A DNA stretch of 47,322 nucleotides, from contig NZ_SMDQ01000041.1 in the NCBI RefSeq assembly GCF_012911975.1, positions 4,132 to 51,453 on the forward strand, in the 5' to 3' direction. Positions 16,717 to 25,470 of the stretch are shown in pieces. Source of the stretch: Nodosilinea sp. P-1105. GTDB taxonomy: Bacteria > Cyanobacteriota > Cyanobacteriia > Phormidesmidales > Phormidesmidaceae. Under the pieces are notes generated by a model. It did not search any database, had not been told where the DNA came from, and saw nothing but the letters and a program-made list of their open reading frames with translations. The first letter of the stretch is position 1, and each line of letters begins with the position of its first letter. A program made the translations under genes and the position numbers.

Positions 16717-17979
16717 TTAGAACTGATAGCCAACGTCACTAAAGTTGGTGATCAGGGCAACATTAGCATGTTCTAGGCTGGTCACTAGCCAGGGCACTTC
16801 CTTGCAGTAGCGGCGTTCGTGCACATTGAATAGGACCGAAAAGCAGCGTTCCAGCCAGGGCTTAGCGGCAGTACAAAACAGCACGACCCGCAGCAGCAAC
16901 CCCATGGTCAAGGCATAGCCCACATCGTTCACCAGGTGGCAGAAGTTACGAAACACGGGACGTTTGGGACTATCAACCACCAAGAAATTCAACAATCGAC
17001 GGCAGGTTTCAACCACAATAAAACTATTCAGCGGCTGTCCATCAAATTCAGCCAGGGTTTCACGCAGATACTGGCGGAGGTTGCGCGTGAAGTAGTTATT
17101 GCTATATTTAGGCTCGGCTGAGGCAATGGGATTGATCAAGTAGTCCACGAATTCATCTTTAAAGTCTCGGTAAGAGCGCACCGTTTTACTGTAGGTCGCA
17201 AACCAGTGGGCCTGGTCCCTATGGCTACGGCGACCATCAATTTTGCCAGTGTAGTAGGTGAGAGCCTGCTCTAACCGGGGTTCGTCCAGAAGTGTAGGAT
17301 TGACTGCCTTAACAGTTGTGGTGGCCGCTTGCCGGTGGGTTTGATAGCGGGCGAGACGAATGGCCAGGTCGGTTTCAGTCTTGCGTCGTAAATCACTAAT
17401 GTTTTGCTTTTGCTCTTGGCCGCTGTCTTTGGTCAGCAGGCTGCTGTCGTACAAAAAGGGATAGTGCCGAATGCGATACCCCAAGGGTTGCTCAGCCATC
17501 AGGGTTGAGGCAATTTCTGGCTCTTTGTGGCGACTAAAAATCTTTTGTAGACGACAGAGGGCCGCATATTGCTCGCTAGCCACAAACTCCCGAACCAACG
17601 CCTGAATACGCTGATTTTCAGGTTCCAGGGAGTTGAACTCGGGCAGGGTGTCAAAGATTTGCACCAACTCAGGAATCGCCCAGTGGTTGCGAGATTCTGT
17701 GTACCAGGGGTTAATCAGGGTGTAGCAGCAGCGATTCAGCACATATTTAAATTCACGGTCTGCCGTCGATTGGCAAGATAGTTGGATTAAGACATTGGCC
17801 ACCGTGCTGTCAGGATAGTGGGCCACATCTAAAAACAACTGGCGAAATCGCTCGATTAGCTGGTGGGGTTGCTCAACCCGACGCCAATGCTGCCAATGTT
17901 GATACAGCACCTCTTCTAGGTTGGCTGGGGGATGACTGGAATAGTTGGACCAAGAGTCTAGAGAATCCCAAGGGCTCAT
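16717..17979 (-). CDS. unknown cyanobacterial protein
   Basis: This ORF gives 420 residues from the ATG at 17979 (a GTG at 18033 would add 18). I do not recognise a known domain. It looks cytoplasmic and mainly helical, rich in aromatic and charged residues. Segments include YQHWQHWRRVEQPHQLIERF, EFKYVLNRCCYTLINPWY, RYQTHRQAATTTVKAVNP and, near the end, the hydrophobic DVGYALTMGLLLRVVLFCTA. That last segment could be a buried helix rather than a membrane span. There are no low-complexity regions or cysteine clusters. It ends 45 bases before the TPMT-like start on the same strand, so co-transcription is plausible. Confidence 0.75.
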   Translation of the reverse strand: MSPWDSLDSWSNYSSHPPANLEEVLYQHWQHWRRVEQPHQLIERFRQLFLDVAHYPDSTVANVLIQLSCQSTADREFKYVLNRCCYTLINPWYTESRNHWAIPELVQIFDTLPEFNSLEPENQRIQALVREFVASEQYAALCRLQKIFSRHKEPEIASTLMAEQPLGYRIRHYPFLYDSSLLTKDSGQEQKQNISDLRRKTETDLAIRLARYQTHRQAATTTVKAVNPTLLDEPRLEQALTYYTGKIDGRRSHRDQAHWFATYSKTVRSYRDFKDEFVDYLINPIASAEPKYSNNYFTRNLRQYLRETLAEFDGQPLNSFIVVETCRRLLNFLVVDSPKRPVFRNFCHLVNDVGYALTMGLLLRVVLFCTAAKPWLERCFSVLFNVHERRYCKEVPWLVTSLEHANVALITNFSDVGYQF

Positions 17980-18303
17980 GGCGATGACCTGATTGTGTGC
18001 GAGGGCAGGGGCAAACCACAATGGGTTAGACACCCATAAACCTAATCGATCTCTAGATCGGCGAGTTCAATGCTCAGCCTAGGATGAGGCCAACTCAACC
18101 CCTGAGGGGGAGTGCCCCTGAATTAAATCAAACCCCAGCCCAAAGTTAGAGTTCTGCCTGTAAGACAACTCCAAACCTGAGTTGGACTTAGTCTAGGGCG
18201 CTGAATCGGCACAATCCGAGATCTAAATTATTCTACAGATGTTTCCGCAAAATTTCGGAGATAACTACGATACATTCTTAAAGATTGCGTAGATTTTGGC
18301 GAT

Positions 18304-19812
18304 CTATCCCGCTGTAATTTGCTGTACCACCGTTTGGGCTGAGTAGCTCACACCAGCAGTACCTTCCCCAGGGTGGGTGCAATCACCCACGAGCCAAAGC
18401 CCTGGAATCGGGGTGCGGTTGGCAAAACCAAAGGGGCCAAAGGTGCTGACCCGCATGCCCAGACCACCGACGCTACCTTGATGGCGCCCGGTAAAGTGGG
18501 CAAAGGTACGGGGGGTAGCCGCTTCCACATGGATCAGGTGGTCTGGGGTTAAGTCAAAATAGCTGGATAGTCGCTGAATGGCCCCGTCGGTATAGGCCTG
18601 CTTCATTTGCGGGTAGTCGGGGGTCTGCCACCAGGGGGCAATATCGGTAAAGGTGGAGGCAATGATGGTGGCCATGCCCTCGGGGGCGCGCCCATCCCCT
18701 GGGCGGCTGACGGAGACAAACAGGGTGTTGTTTTCGGCTAGGGGGCCGTCATAGTTGTAAAGGAACTGCAGATGGGGTGGACAATCGGCGGGAATAGCGG
18801 CAGCGGTTACCCCCAGGTACAGCACAAATGCCCCACTACTGGGGGGGAGAGACTGGACGCGACGACGGTAACCGGCGGGAGCTGACTCCCCTAGGAGGCT
18901 AACAAGGTTATGGACGGTCACATTGGCAACGACGTGGTCGGCTGGCTCTAGCCAGGTGCGTCCTTTGGGGTCCTGTACGGTCACCCCGATGACTCGGCCT
19001 GGCTGGGTGTGAATCTGCTGTACAGTGTGACGCATCTGTAGCAGTCCCCCATCCCGTCCCAGGGCTTTTTCTAAATAGTCACTGAGCACCTGCATGCTGC
19101 CTTGCAGGTGAAACAAACCCTGGGGGGTTTGGGACACACTGAGGGCGGTGGCGGCGTAGAGCATGGCTGTTTCGTCTGCACTCACCTGGGAGTAAAGCTT
19201 TAGCTGTAAGTCCAGAAAGGTTTTCAGGCGGCGATCGCCCCCTAAGCCCAATCGGTCCAACACTTGGCCGACCGTAGAAAAGGTATAGGGCAGGGTGAAC
19301 AGCGTATCGGGCCGCACCGCCCGCACCAGTCGCCATAGATCCCAGCCATTGCGGGGGGGCAGTACGGGCTCTCGACTCTGAAACCGCCAACTGGGCTGGA
19401 ACAAGGTCTGAACCAATTGCCAAAAGGGCTCACTGCCGGGAAACTGCCGCTGCCGCTCGGCTTGCCAGGCCGAATAGTCCCGCCACACCTGAATGGGTTC
19501 AGCTTCCCCCGGCAAAAAGACAGCGCAGGCCGGGTCACAGGGGGTGGCCTGGGGCAGGGGCAAGTCTAGCTCAGCAAAAATGCTGGCGTGGATGCCACCC
19601 GGCTCCAATCCGGCCACCTGGGTTGCCCCCACATCGAAGGTGAACCCCCGTCGCTTGAACGTCGATGCACAGCCGCCAGGCACGATCGCCTGGTCAAACA
19701 CCCGTACCCGGTAGCCCCGCCGTGCTAGCAGGGCAGCAGCTGTCAATCCGCCGATGCCAGCACCGATGACCACGACTGACTCAGCTTTAGACGATGAAGC
19801 AGGAGCATCCAT
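18304..19812 (-). CDS. crtD: carotenoid C-3',4' desaturase
   Basis: This 502-residue flavoprotein has the phytoene-desaturase/CrtI-like fold: FAD motif VVVIGAGIGGLTAAALLARRG near the N-terminus, VPGGCASTFKRRGFTFDVGA, and the C-terminal FAD signature TPIPGLWLVGDCTHPGEG with AGVSYSAQTV. In cyanobacteria CrtD introduces the 3',4' double bond during myxol/myxoxanthophyll synthesis. Assignment to CrtD rather than CrtO or CrtH rests on the length and on the FDVGATQVAGLEPGG region, which I recall as typical of CrtD. It begins 60 bases from the end of the next upstream minus-strand gene and might share its transcript. Confidence 0.82.
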   Translation of the reverse strand: MDAPASSSKAESVVVIGAGIGGLTAAALLARRGYRVRVFDQAIVPGGCASTFKRRGFTFDVGATQVAGLEPGGIHASIFAELDLPLPQATPCDPACAVFLPGEAEPIQVWRDYSAWQAERQRQFPGSEPFWQLVQTLFQPSWRFQSREPVLPPRNGWDLWRLVRAVRPDTLFTLPYTFSTVGQVLDRLGLGGDRRLKTFLDLQLKLYSQVSADETAMLYAATALSVSQTPQGLFHLQGSMQVLSDYLEKALGRDGGLLQMRHTVQQIHTQPGRVIGVTVQDPKGRTWLEPADHVVANVTVHNLVSLLGESAPAGYRRRVQSLPPSSGAFVLYLGVTAAAIPADCPPHLQFLYNYDGPLAENNTLFVSVSRPGDGRAPEGMATIIASTFTDIAPWWQTPDYPQMKQAYTDGAIQRLSSYFDLTPDHLIHVEAATPRTFAHFTGRHQGSVGGLGMRVSTFGPFGFANRTPIPGLWLVGDCTHPGEGTAGVSYSAQTVVQQITAG

Positions 19813-19872
19813 GAGTTAACAATTTGTTACATATTACTCATTTTAGCCCCATTGCCACGGCAGCTGATGGGT

Positions 19873-20838
19873 TTAGTCGTATTCTCGGGTACCTGCTGCA
19901 AACTGCAAGACCATGGGAAACCCTTGGTCTTGATGGTATTTGTCGGCCCAACTGCGGAGCAGTTCATCCAGTTCATCCAAAGCCGCCTGTCGGCGATCGG
20001 GGTCGATGTCGAAGACTTCCACCCCTCGCAATACCCCCTCCTCTTCTCGCACCCAAGCTTGCAGTAAATTAAAGTAGCGGGCAACATCGTCAATCATGGC
20101 AAATACCCGCGCCCGTTCCCCCTTAGGCGAGTAGGACTCGCTGACCAAGGCAAACAGGGGAATATCCACCAGAGGCGAGTCAATCTGAATCACCGTTTCT
20201 GAATGCAGCAGGCGAAATTTAATATGGGACATGAGGGCATCACTGCAAGGCATTCGCTGCCCCTTGGGCAAATCAGTCTGGGATACCTCATGCAGTAGTT
20301 CAATTAATTCATTGAATTCTACCTGGTCTAAAATTCTGGCGTTTGGTGACCCTTCCGGCAATTTTGCCTCGATCGCCTTGCGCTCTCCAGGGGTCAACCC
20401 TTGAATACGAACGCGGGGTTGATCGTCGCCACAGGGAAATTTATCCTGCCATAGAAAGGGAAGGGCAATTAAGTAGTAAGGTTCCTTGGAGTTGAGCACC
20501 TTCAGACTTTGGCCCTCAGCTAGGGTAGCCTCAATTTCTTTGACGATCGCTTTGATCCGCTTGGGTTCCACATGGTAAAGAAAACCCGTTTTCCGAATAT
20601 TTTCCCCTTGCTCAATGAAGGTGCTATAGATGGCTAGCTTAGCTGCCGTCGTGGCCGCATCCAAAAAAGCTCCGTAGCGATGACCGCCCATTTTCATCGT
20701 GCTAAGGGCCAGGTCAAACAAAATTCGATCGGCAGGGCTGGGGTGAATGGCCTCGAGTAAATGCTGCCTGAGCTGGGGCGGAACTTGGGACTGATGGGTC
20801 ACAATATAACAACGTGTCCAAACATATAGTGAGTTCAA
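19873..20838 (-). CDS. unknown cyanobacterial protein
   Basis: This 321-residue protein is soluble-looking and I do not recognise it. The start is uncertain: an ATG at 20838 or a GTG at 20802 (VTHQSQVPPQLRQHLLEAIH) are both possible, and neither has a good ribosome-binding site. Conserved-looking parts are RILFDLALSTMKMGGHRYGA, PYYLIALPFLWQDKFPCGDD, MSHIKFRLLHSETVIQIDSP and a C-terminal helix FDIDPDRRQAALDELDELLR. It precedes crtD on the same strand. Nothing links it to carotenoids beyond position. Confidence 0.7.
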   Translation of the reverse strand: MNSLYVWTRCYIVTHQSQVPPQLRQHLLEAIHPSPADRILFDLALSTMKMGGHRYGAFLDAATTAAKLAIYSTFIEQGENIRKTGFLYHVEPKRIKAIVKEIEATLAEGQSLKVLNSKEPYYLIALPFLWQDKFPCGDDQPRVRIQGLTPGERKAIEAKLPEGSPNARILDQVEFNELIELLHEVSQTDLPKGQRMPCSDALMSHIKFRLLHSETVIQIDSPLVDIPLFALVSESYSPKGERARVFAMIDDVARYFNLLQAWVREEEGVLRGVEVFDIDPDRRQAALDELDELLRSWADKYHQDQGFPMVLQFAAGTREYD

Positions 20839-21366
20839 ATCAGGTGAGCCATTAATCGCTCAGATCCTGGTGAAACTCAAAATACAGCGTTCTTGATGTC
20901 AGTGAAGTACAGAAATACCCAGCCAACCCTGGGTGGCAAGGGAGCGGCTGTACCTCACTCATAACGTCAAGGCTGTATGGGTTTGATCTCTAAAAAATCA
21001 ATCAATCTGAGCGAACTAAGGCCAATTGTCTTAAGTCTACTTCAGGTTTTAAAAATAGCGCCGAATCTGTAGGAATTAACGATAAAACTCCCCAGGAAGT
21101 AGACCAGGATGGACGCAAACCCCTTGTCACTTGGCCTCTAAAACTGGCGGTAGTCACTGTCTGGCAATGATGGTGACTATGCCAGTCGCCGATACCAAAC
21201 AGCGTTTAGAGGTTAGCCATAATCTGGAGTAGACATCCAGTAGAATCGACATTAAGGATAAGGACTCGCAAGTTAACCAGGACCCAACATCATTCCCGCA
21301 CAGGCGGTAATCCGTTATGGGGTAACTGTTTTAGCGGGTACTTCAGTTTGAGGCGAAGGCCTTAGC
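20839..21366. other. gene-free region with one strong hairpin
   Basis: No reading frame in these ~530 bases looks like a gene. It holds one clear inverted repeat at 21144-21185 (CTGGCGGTAGTCAC pairing with GTGACTATGCCAG, one bulged base, ~15-base loop). No T-run follows. The remainder contains AT-rich stretches suitable for the promoter of the gene at 20838, but I could not place a promoter with confidence. Confidence 0.45.
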
Positions 21367-21936
21367 CTATTCTGCCGGTTGGGCGGCCCCACAGTAGGCA
21401 TTGACTTCATTGATCAGCTGAGATTCTGTTTGAGATAACTCTTCAATGGCAGCCACGGCTCTCATGGTCTGCTCCTGAGATTCCTCGATTCTAGCGGGCA
21501 GATCGGCTTCTGATTCAGCCGTTACCACCAGGTCCATGGCTTGACGAGCATCGTCTAAGGCTTCACTAAATCCTTCGACAACATCGATGTAGCTATCCCG
21601 AAAGTCAGCCAAGGTTTCATCTTGGAGAGAGGTTGTCTCCAGATCATCCACGAGCCCATTCAGGTTAACCACCACTTTATCGACGGCTGACGTGTACTGA
21701 CTGGCCGCCAGCTTAATATCATCGAGGTCTTTGACCTGGGCAGCACTTTCGCTAAAGGCTTGAATTTCAGTCTCAAACTCTTGCATAAAGCCTTGGGTTT
21801 GGTTGACCACATCCGCCAGCTGATTGCACTGAGCGACCCGAGGTTGACCACAGCCCACTAGCAACAGGGCCATTAAGGCACCCATCACCCCACCCCCCCA
21901 GCGGCGGCGTGTGGTGAACCCCCATCTATCCTGCAT
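21367..21936 (-). CDS. predicted lipoprotein, helical
   Basis: From the ATG at 21936 this is a 189-residue protein. It has a basic N-terminus (TTRRRW), a hydrophobic segment and the lipobox LLVGC-GQ with the lipidated cysteine at residue 29. The mature part is acidic and almost wholly helical or coiled-coil-like (FMQEFETEIQAFSESAAQVK, YIDVVEGFSEALDDARQAMD), ending NAYCGAAQPAE with a second cysteine. Function unknown; it should face the periplasm from a membrane. Longer starts at 21963 (ATG) and 21966 (TTG) exist but would place the signal peptide far from the N-terminus. It is divergent from ycf51. Confidence 0.75.
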   Translation of the reverse strand: MQDRWGFTTRRRWGGGVMGALMALLLVGCGQPRVAQCNQLADVVNQTQGFMQEFETEIQAFSESAAQVKDLDDIKLAASQYTSAVDKVVVNLNGLVDDLETTSLQDETLADFRDSYIDVVEGFSEALDDARQAMDLVVTAESEADLPARIEESQEQTMRAVAAIEELSQTESQLINEVNAYCGAAQPAE

Positions 21937-22253
21937 CAATCCTGTCGTCATAGCTGCCGCCATCAAATGGTGTTACGGCTTCAAGTTTTACCTTGTCTTG
22001 GGTGGCTTTACAACTAGCCTGGCCCAGAAGATAAATCGGACAATTGATCACCATGCCCAGAAAATCTACTCTGAATCTACTCTGAGGAGCTGATAGGATC
22101 TAAAAGTAACGGTCTACACCGGAGCAGAGGGGACTGTCCTAAGCTGGGATCGCCCTATCAAGCTCCACTGTAGCAAGCTTCACTGTAGATAGAAGTTACT
22201 ATCTACGATATCTTGATCAGTCTATCTATCTTTCTTATAGAGTCATACCCAGC

Positions 22254-22775
22254 ATGCCGACTCCGGATGAATTTCTAGTTGCCACCCAGTGGGCCGCTCT
22301 TGGCACCCTGGCCCTAATTGCTTTAGCGGTTCTAGCGTTTGTGCTGAAGTGGGGAATCCGCTTCCGGCTGGTGGGGGCGGCGGGGTTTTCCATAGTGCTG
22401 ACGGTGGGGTTGCTAGGGCTAAGTTTTGAGCCCTTTAGTCGGACTGTTGTGCCGGGGGCCGTATCCTATGCCACGGTCTACGATTCTGGGGCCAGCAAAA
22501 TTGTGATTGCTGTACCATCCACCATTACCCCGGATGCCCTTGATGCTACCCTGCAGCAGGCGGCCAGTAACCTGTTTAAGCCTTACCGGCTGGGCCTACC
22601 TGGACAAGTTCCCACGGTTCGGGCTCGGGTGATTGTGCATGACCAGCCGGGGGTATCAAAGCTGGTTTATGTGGGCCAGGTGCAGCCTGCTGCTAAAGGT
22701 GACAATGCCACGGCCTACCGGGTCCATGTGGACCAATCGGCCCTGGCGGCGGTATCGCCGACCCATGAAAGCTAG
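22254..22775 (+). CDS. ycf51: Ycf51-family membrane protein
   Basis: This 173-residue protein is recognised as Ycf51 (DUF2518), conserved in cyanobacteria and some algal plastids and without a settled function. Two N-terminal membrane spans (about residues 12-32, ALGTLALIALAVLAFVLKW, and 38-56, LVGAAGFSIVLTVGLLGL) precede a soluble beta-rich domain with VSYATVYDSGASKIVIAVPS and RVIVHDQPGVSKLVYVGQVQ. It heads a run of five same-strand genes ending with sppA. Confidence 0.85.
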   Translation: MPTPDEFLVATQWAALGTLALIALAVLAFVLKWGIRFRLVGAAGFSIVLTVGLLGLSFEPFSRTVVPGAVSYATVYDSGASKIVIAVPSTITPDALDATLQQAASNLFKPYRLGLPGQVPTVRARVIVHDQPGVSKLVYVGQVQPAAKGDNATAYRVHVDQSALAAVSPTHES

Positions 22776-22838
22776 GGGAATGCTTAGGACTCCCCATGGT
22801 TTGCTTACCTCTCTCCCTGTTCCTGTCAACGGCCATCT

Positions 22839-23993
22839 ATGACTACGTTTGCTTTACCCAGCCTAACCATTGCCCCAGCCCAGGTGGTGCGGGGTACAGA
22901 GATCTTGGCGTCCCAGGGAGCTGCGATCGCGGCTTTAGGGCAACGACCGTTAATCGTCGGCGGTAATCACAGCTTGGCGCTGGCTGCACCCCTGCGGGAT
23001 GCCCTTCAGCAGGCGGGGTTGGCCGCCCATACAGCGCACTACGGTAGCGATTGCAGTGAAGTCACCCTAACTCGCTTACGGCGACAGGCCACCACCGATC
23101 ACACCGATGTGGTGATTGGCATCGGTGGCGGCAAAGCCCTGGATGCGGCCAAACTATTGGCCTACCAGATTCGCTGCCCAGTGGTTACGGTGCCCACCTC
23201 TGGGGCCACCTGTGCGGCCTGGACAGCTCTATCCAACGTCTATTCCGAGCAGGGGGCTTTTTTATACGATGTGACCCTGCCCCGCTGCCCCGACCTGCTG
23301 ATTTTAGACTATGCCCTGGTGCGCACCGCCCCGCGCCGTACCCTGGTGGCGGGAATTGGCGATGGTTTGGCTAAGTGGTACGAGGCCTCCGTCAGTAGCG
23401 GCGCTTCCCAGCAGACCCTGATTGTATCAGCGGTGCAGCAGGCCCGAGTCCTGCGGGATATTTTGTTTCAAAAGACCCCAGGAGCGCTCCGAGACTGGGG
23501 TGGAGACGATTGGCAACAGGTGGTAGATGCCACGGTGTTACTGGCTGGTGTGATCGGTGGGGTGGGGGGTGCCCAATGCCGCACAGTGGCCGCCCATGCG
23601 GTGCATAATGGGCTGACCCAGCTAGCCGCTAGCCATGGCACCCTGCATGGGGAGAAAGTGGCCTACGGCATTTTGGTACAGCTGCGCCTGGAAGAACTGG
23701 CGGGTAAGGCCGCCCTGGCCACAACTGCCCGTCAACAGCTAATTCAGTTTTATGGGGCGGCGGGGCTACCTACGACCCTAGCTGATTTAGGCTTGGGGGA
23801 TATTTCCCTACGGCAGCTGCAGCAGGTGGCAGAATTTGCCTGTCGCCAGGGGTCTGACATTCACCATCTGCCTTTTGTGGTCACCCCTGACGCTGTGGTG
23901 GCAGCCATGGTGTCGCCCCTCTGTCCTGAACTGCGGGATCGGCCTCGGTTGGCCGATTCTGCCGCTACTGTTGCCCCGGAGGTGCAGCCATGA
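22839..23993 (+). CDS. iron-type alcohol dehydrogenase family, GldA-like
   Basis: This 384-residue protein has the GldA-like fold of NAD-dependent polyol dehydrogenases. The nucleotide-binding site is VVIGIGGGKALDAAKLLAY, and TVPTSGATCAAWTALSNVY follows. Metal ligands are visible at the positions expected for the family: D175 (GIGDGLAKWYEA), H253 (VAAHAVHNGL) and H271 (GTLHGEKVAYG). The substrate is not known; glycerol dehydrogenase is only the closest characterised type. The stop codon overlaps the start of the following aminotransferase gene by four bases (ATGA), which implies translational coupling and possibly a shared pathway. Confidence 0.87.
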   Translation: MTTFALPSLTIAPAQVVRGTEILASQGAAIAALGQRPLIVGGNHSLALAAPLRDALQQAGLAAHTAHYGSDCSEVTLTRLRRQATTDHTDVVIGIGGGKALDAAKLLAYQIRCPVVTVPTSGATCAAWTALSNVYSEQGAFLYDVTLPRCPDLLILDYALVRTAPRRTLVAGIGDGLAKWYEASVSSGASQQTLIVSAVQQARVLRDILFQKTPGALRDWGGDDWQQVVDATVLLAGVIGGVGGAQCRTVAAHAVHNGLTQLAASHGTLHGEKVAYGILVQLRLEELAGKAALATTARQQLIQFYGAAGLPTTLADLGLGDISLRQLQQVAEFACRQGSDIHHLPFVVTPDAVVAAMVSPLCPELRDRPRLADSAATVAPEVQP

Positions 23994-25192
23994 GCCTAGA
24001 TTGGATACCGCCCGCAGATCGCCTCAGCGCCCTGCCCCCCTACGTGTTTGCCCGCCTTGATGAACTCAAAGCCCGAGCTCGAGAGCAAGGGTTAGATTTA
24101 ATTGACCTGGGCATGGGTAACCCCGATGGCCCTACCCCTGCCCCGGTGGTAGAAGCGGCCCGTCTGGCGATTGGTGATGCCAGTAATCACGGTTATCCTC
24201 CCTTTGAGGGTACTGCCAGCTTTCGCACCGCCATTACAGACTGGTACGCCCGTCGCTACGGGGTACCGTTAGACCCCACCGCTGAGGCCCTGCCCCTGTT
24301 GGGGTCAAAGGAAGGGATCACCCACCTGGCCATGGCGTTCATCAACCCAGGGGATGTGGTGTTAGTGCCCACCCCCGCATACCCAGCCCATTTTCGGGGG
24401 CCGGCGATTGCCGGGGCTAAGGTTCATCACTTGCACCTAAAGCCAGAGAATAACTGGCTGATTGACTTTGACACCATTCCCCCAGCGGTCGCCCGCTCAG
24501 CAAAAGCCTTATTTTTCAACTACCCGAACAATCCCACTGCGGCCACCGCTCCCCGGTCCTTTTTTGAGCAAGCGGTGGCCTTTGCCCAGCGGTATCAAAT
24601 TTTGCTGGTGCATGATCTGTGCTACGCCGAACTGGCCTTTGACGGTTACCAACCCACCAGCCTGCTGGAAATTCCGGGGGGGAAAGAGGTGGGGGTCGAG
24701 TTTCACACCCTATCGAAGACCTATAATATGGCCGGGTGGCGGGTGGGCTTTGTGGTGGGCAACTCTCACATTATTCAAGGGTTACGCACCCTGAAAACCA
24801 ACCTAGACTATGGGATTTTTGCGGCATTGCAGCGGGCGGCAGAAACGGCTCTTTCGTTGCCCGATCGCTACCTAGAGGAGGTGCAAACCCGCTACTCTAC
24901 CCGGCGGGACTTTTTAATTGAGCAATTTGCCTCCCTGGGCTGGGCGGTGACCAAGCCCCAGGCCACCATGTACCTGTGGGTGCCCTGCCCACCAGGCATT
25001 AATTCCACGGACTTTGCCCTGGAGGTGTTGCAAGAAACTGGGGTGGTGGTTACCCCGGGGAATGCCTTTGGCCCTGGGGGCGAAAATTACATTCGGGTGA
25101 GTTTGATTGCCGACTGCGATCGCCTGGGTCAGGCCATGGATCGCATCCGTCAGGCGGGGTTTCGTTTCGAGCCAGTCACTGCCTCGGTGTAA
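23990..25192 (+). CDS. class I PLP aminotransferase (DapL/AspC-like)
   Basis: This 400-residue PLP enzyme shows IDLGMGNPDGPTPAPVVEAA, GYPPFEGTASFRTAI, the substrate-loop FFNYPNNPTAA and the PLP lysine K243 in FHTLSKTYNMAGWRVGF. A C-terminal arginine motif ENYIRVSLI follows. It is of the LL-diaminopimelate/alanine-type branch often annotated DapL-like in cyanobacteria; true DapL activity cannot be decided by eye. It is translationally coupled to the GldA-like dehydrogenase gene (ATGA overlap), suggesting that the two enzymes act on related intermediates. Confidence 0.88.
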   Translation: MSLDWIPPADRLSALPPYVFARLDELKARAREQGLDLIDLGMGNPDGPTPAPVVEAARLAIGDASNHGYPPFEGTASFRTAITDWYARRYGVPLDPTAEALPLLGSKEGITHLAMAFINPGDVVLVPTPAYPAHFRGPAIAGAKVHHLHLKPENNWLIDFDTIPPAVARSAKALFFNYPNNPTAATAPRSFFEQAVAFAQRYQILLVHDLCYAELAFDGYQPTSLLEIPGGKEVGVEFHTLSKTYNMAGWRVGFVVGNSHIIQGLRTLKTNLDYGIFAALQRAAETALSLPDRYLEEVQTRYSTRRDFLIEQFASLGWAVTKPQATMYLWVPCPPGINSTDFALEVLQETGVVVTPGNAFGPGGENYIRVSLIADCDRLGQAMDRIRQAGFRFEPVTASV

Positions 25193-25249
25193 ATCCTAAT
25201 CCCAGGGTTGACGGTATATAGTGAACATACTCTTAAGCCGCGTATCGCC

Positions 25250-25447
25250 ATGTTTAATCTAGGTTGGACCGAGGTTATTGTTGTGATTGGGGTCGCCATC
25301 CTGATTTTTGGTCCCAAGAAAATTCCAGAATTGGGTAGTGCCCTGGGGAAGACCCTGCGAGGCTTTAAAGCCGAAATGAACCAACCTCCCGATCCAGACA
25401 GTCTCGACGCTTATGATGATGCCGAAGATGCAGATGTCTATCGGTAA
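25250..25447 (+). CDS. tatA: twin-arginine translocase subunit TatA/E
   Basis: This 65-residue protein starts at the ATG at 25250 (MFNLGWTEVIVVIGVAILIF), not further upstream. It has the single N-terminal membrane helix, the hinge FGPKKIPELG and the amphipathic helix SALGKTLRGFKAEM, followed by an acidic tail. It helps form the Tat pore for folded proteins. It lies 57 bases after the aminotransferase gene and 23 bases before sppA, so the last two genes of the run both serve membrane protein traffic. Confidence 0.92.
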   Translation: MFNLGWTEVIVVIGVAILIFGPKKIPELGSALGKTLRGFKAEMNQPPDPDSLDAYDDAEDADVYR

Positions 25448-25470
25448 GTGCCATTGAGGACCACAGGGCC

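Noticed and set aside
19877..19894. A second GTA-N8-TAC match
   Set aside because: It lies inside the 3' end of a coding region; such matches are expected about a dozen times by chance in 47 kb.
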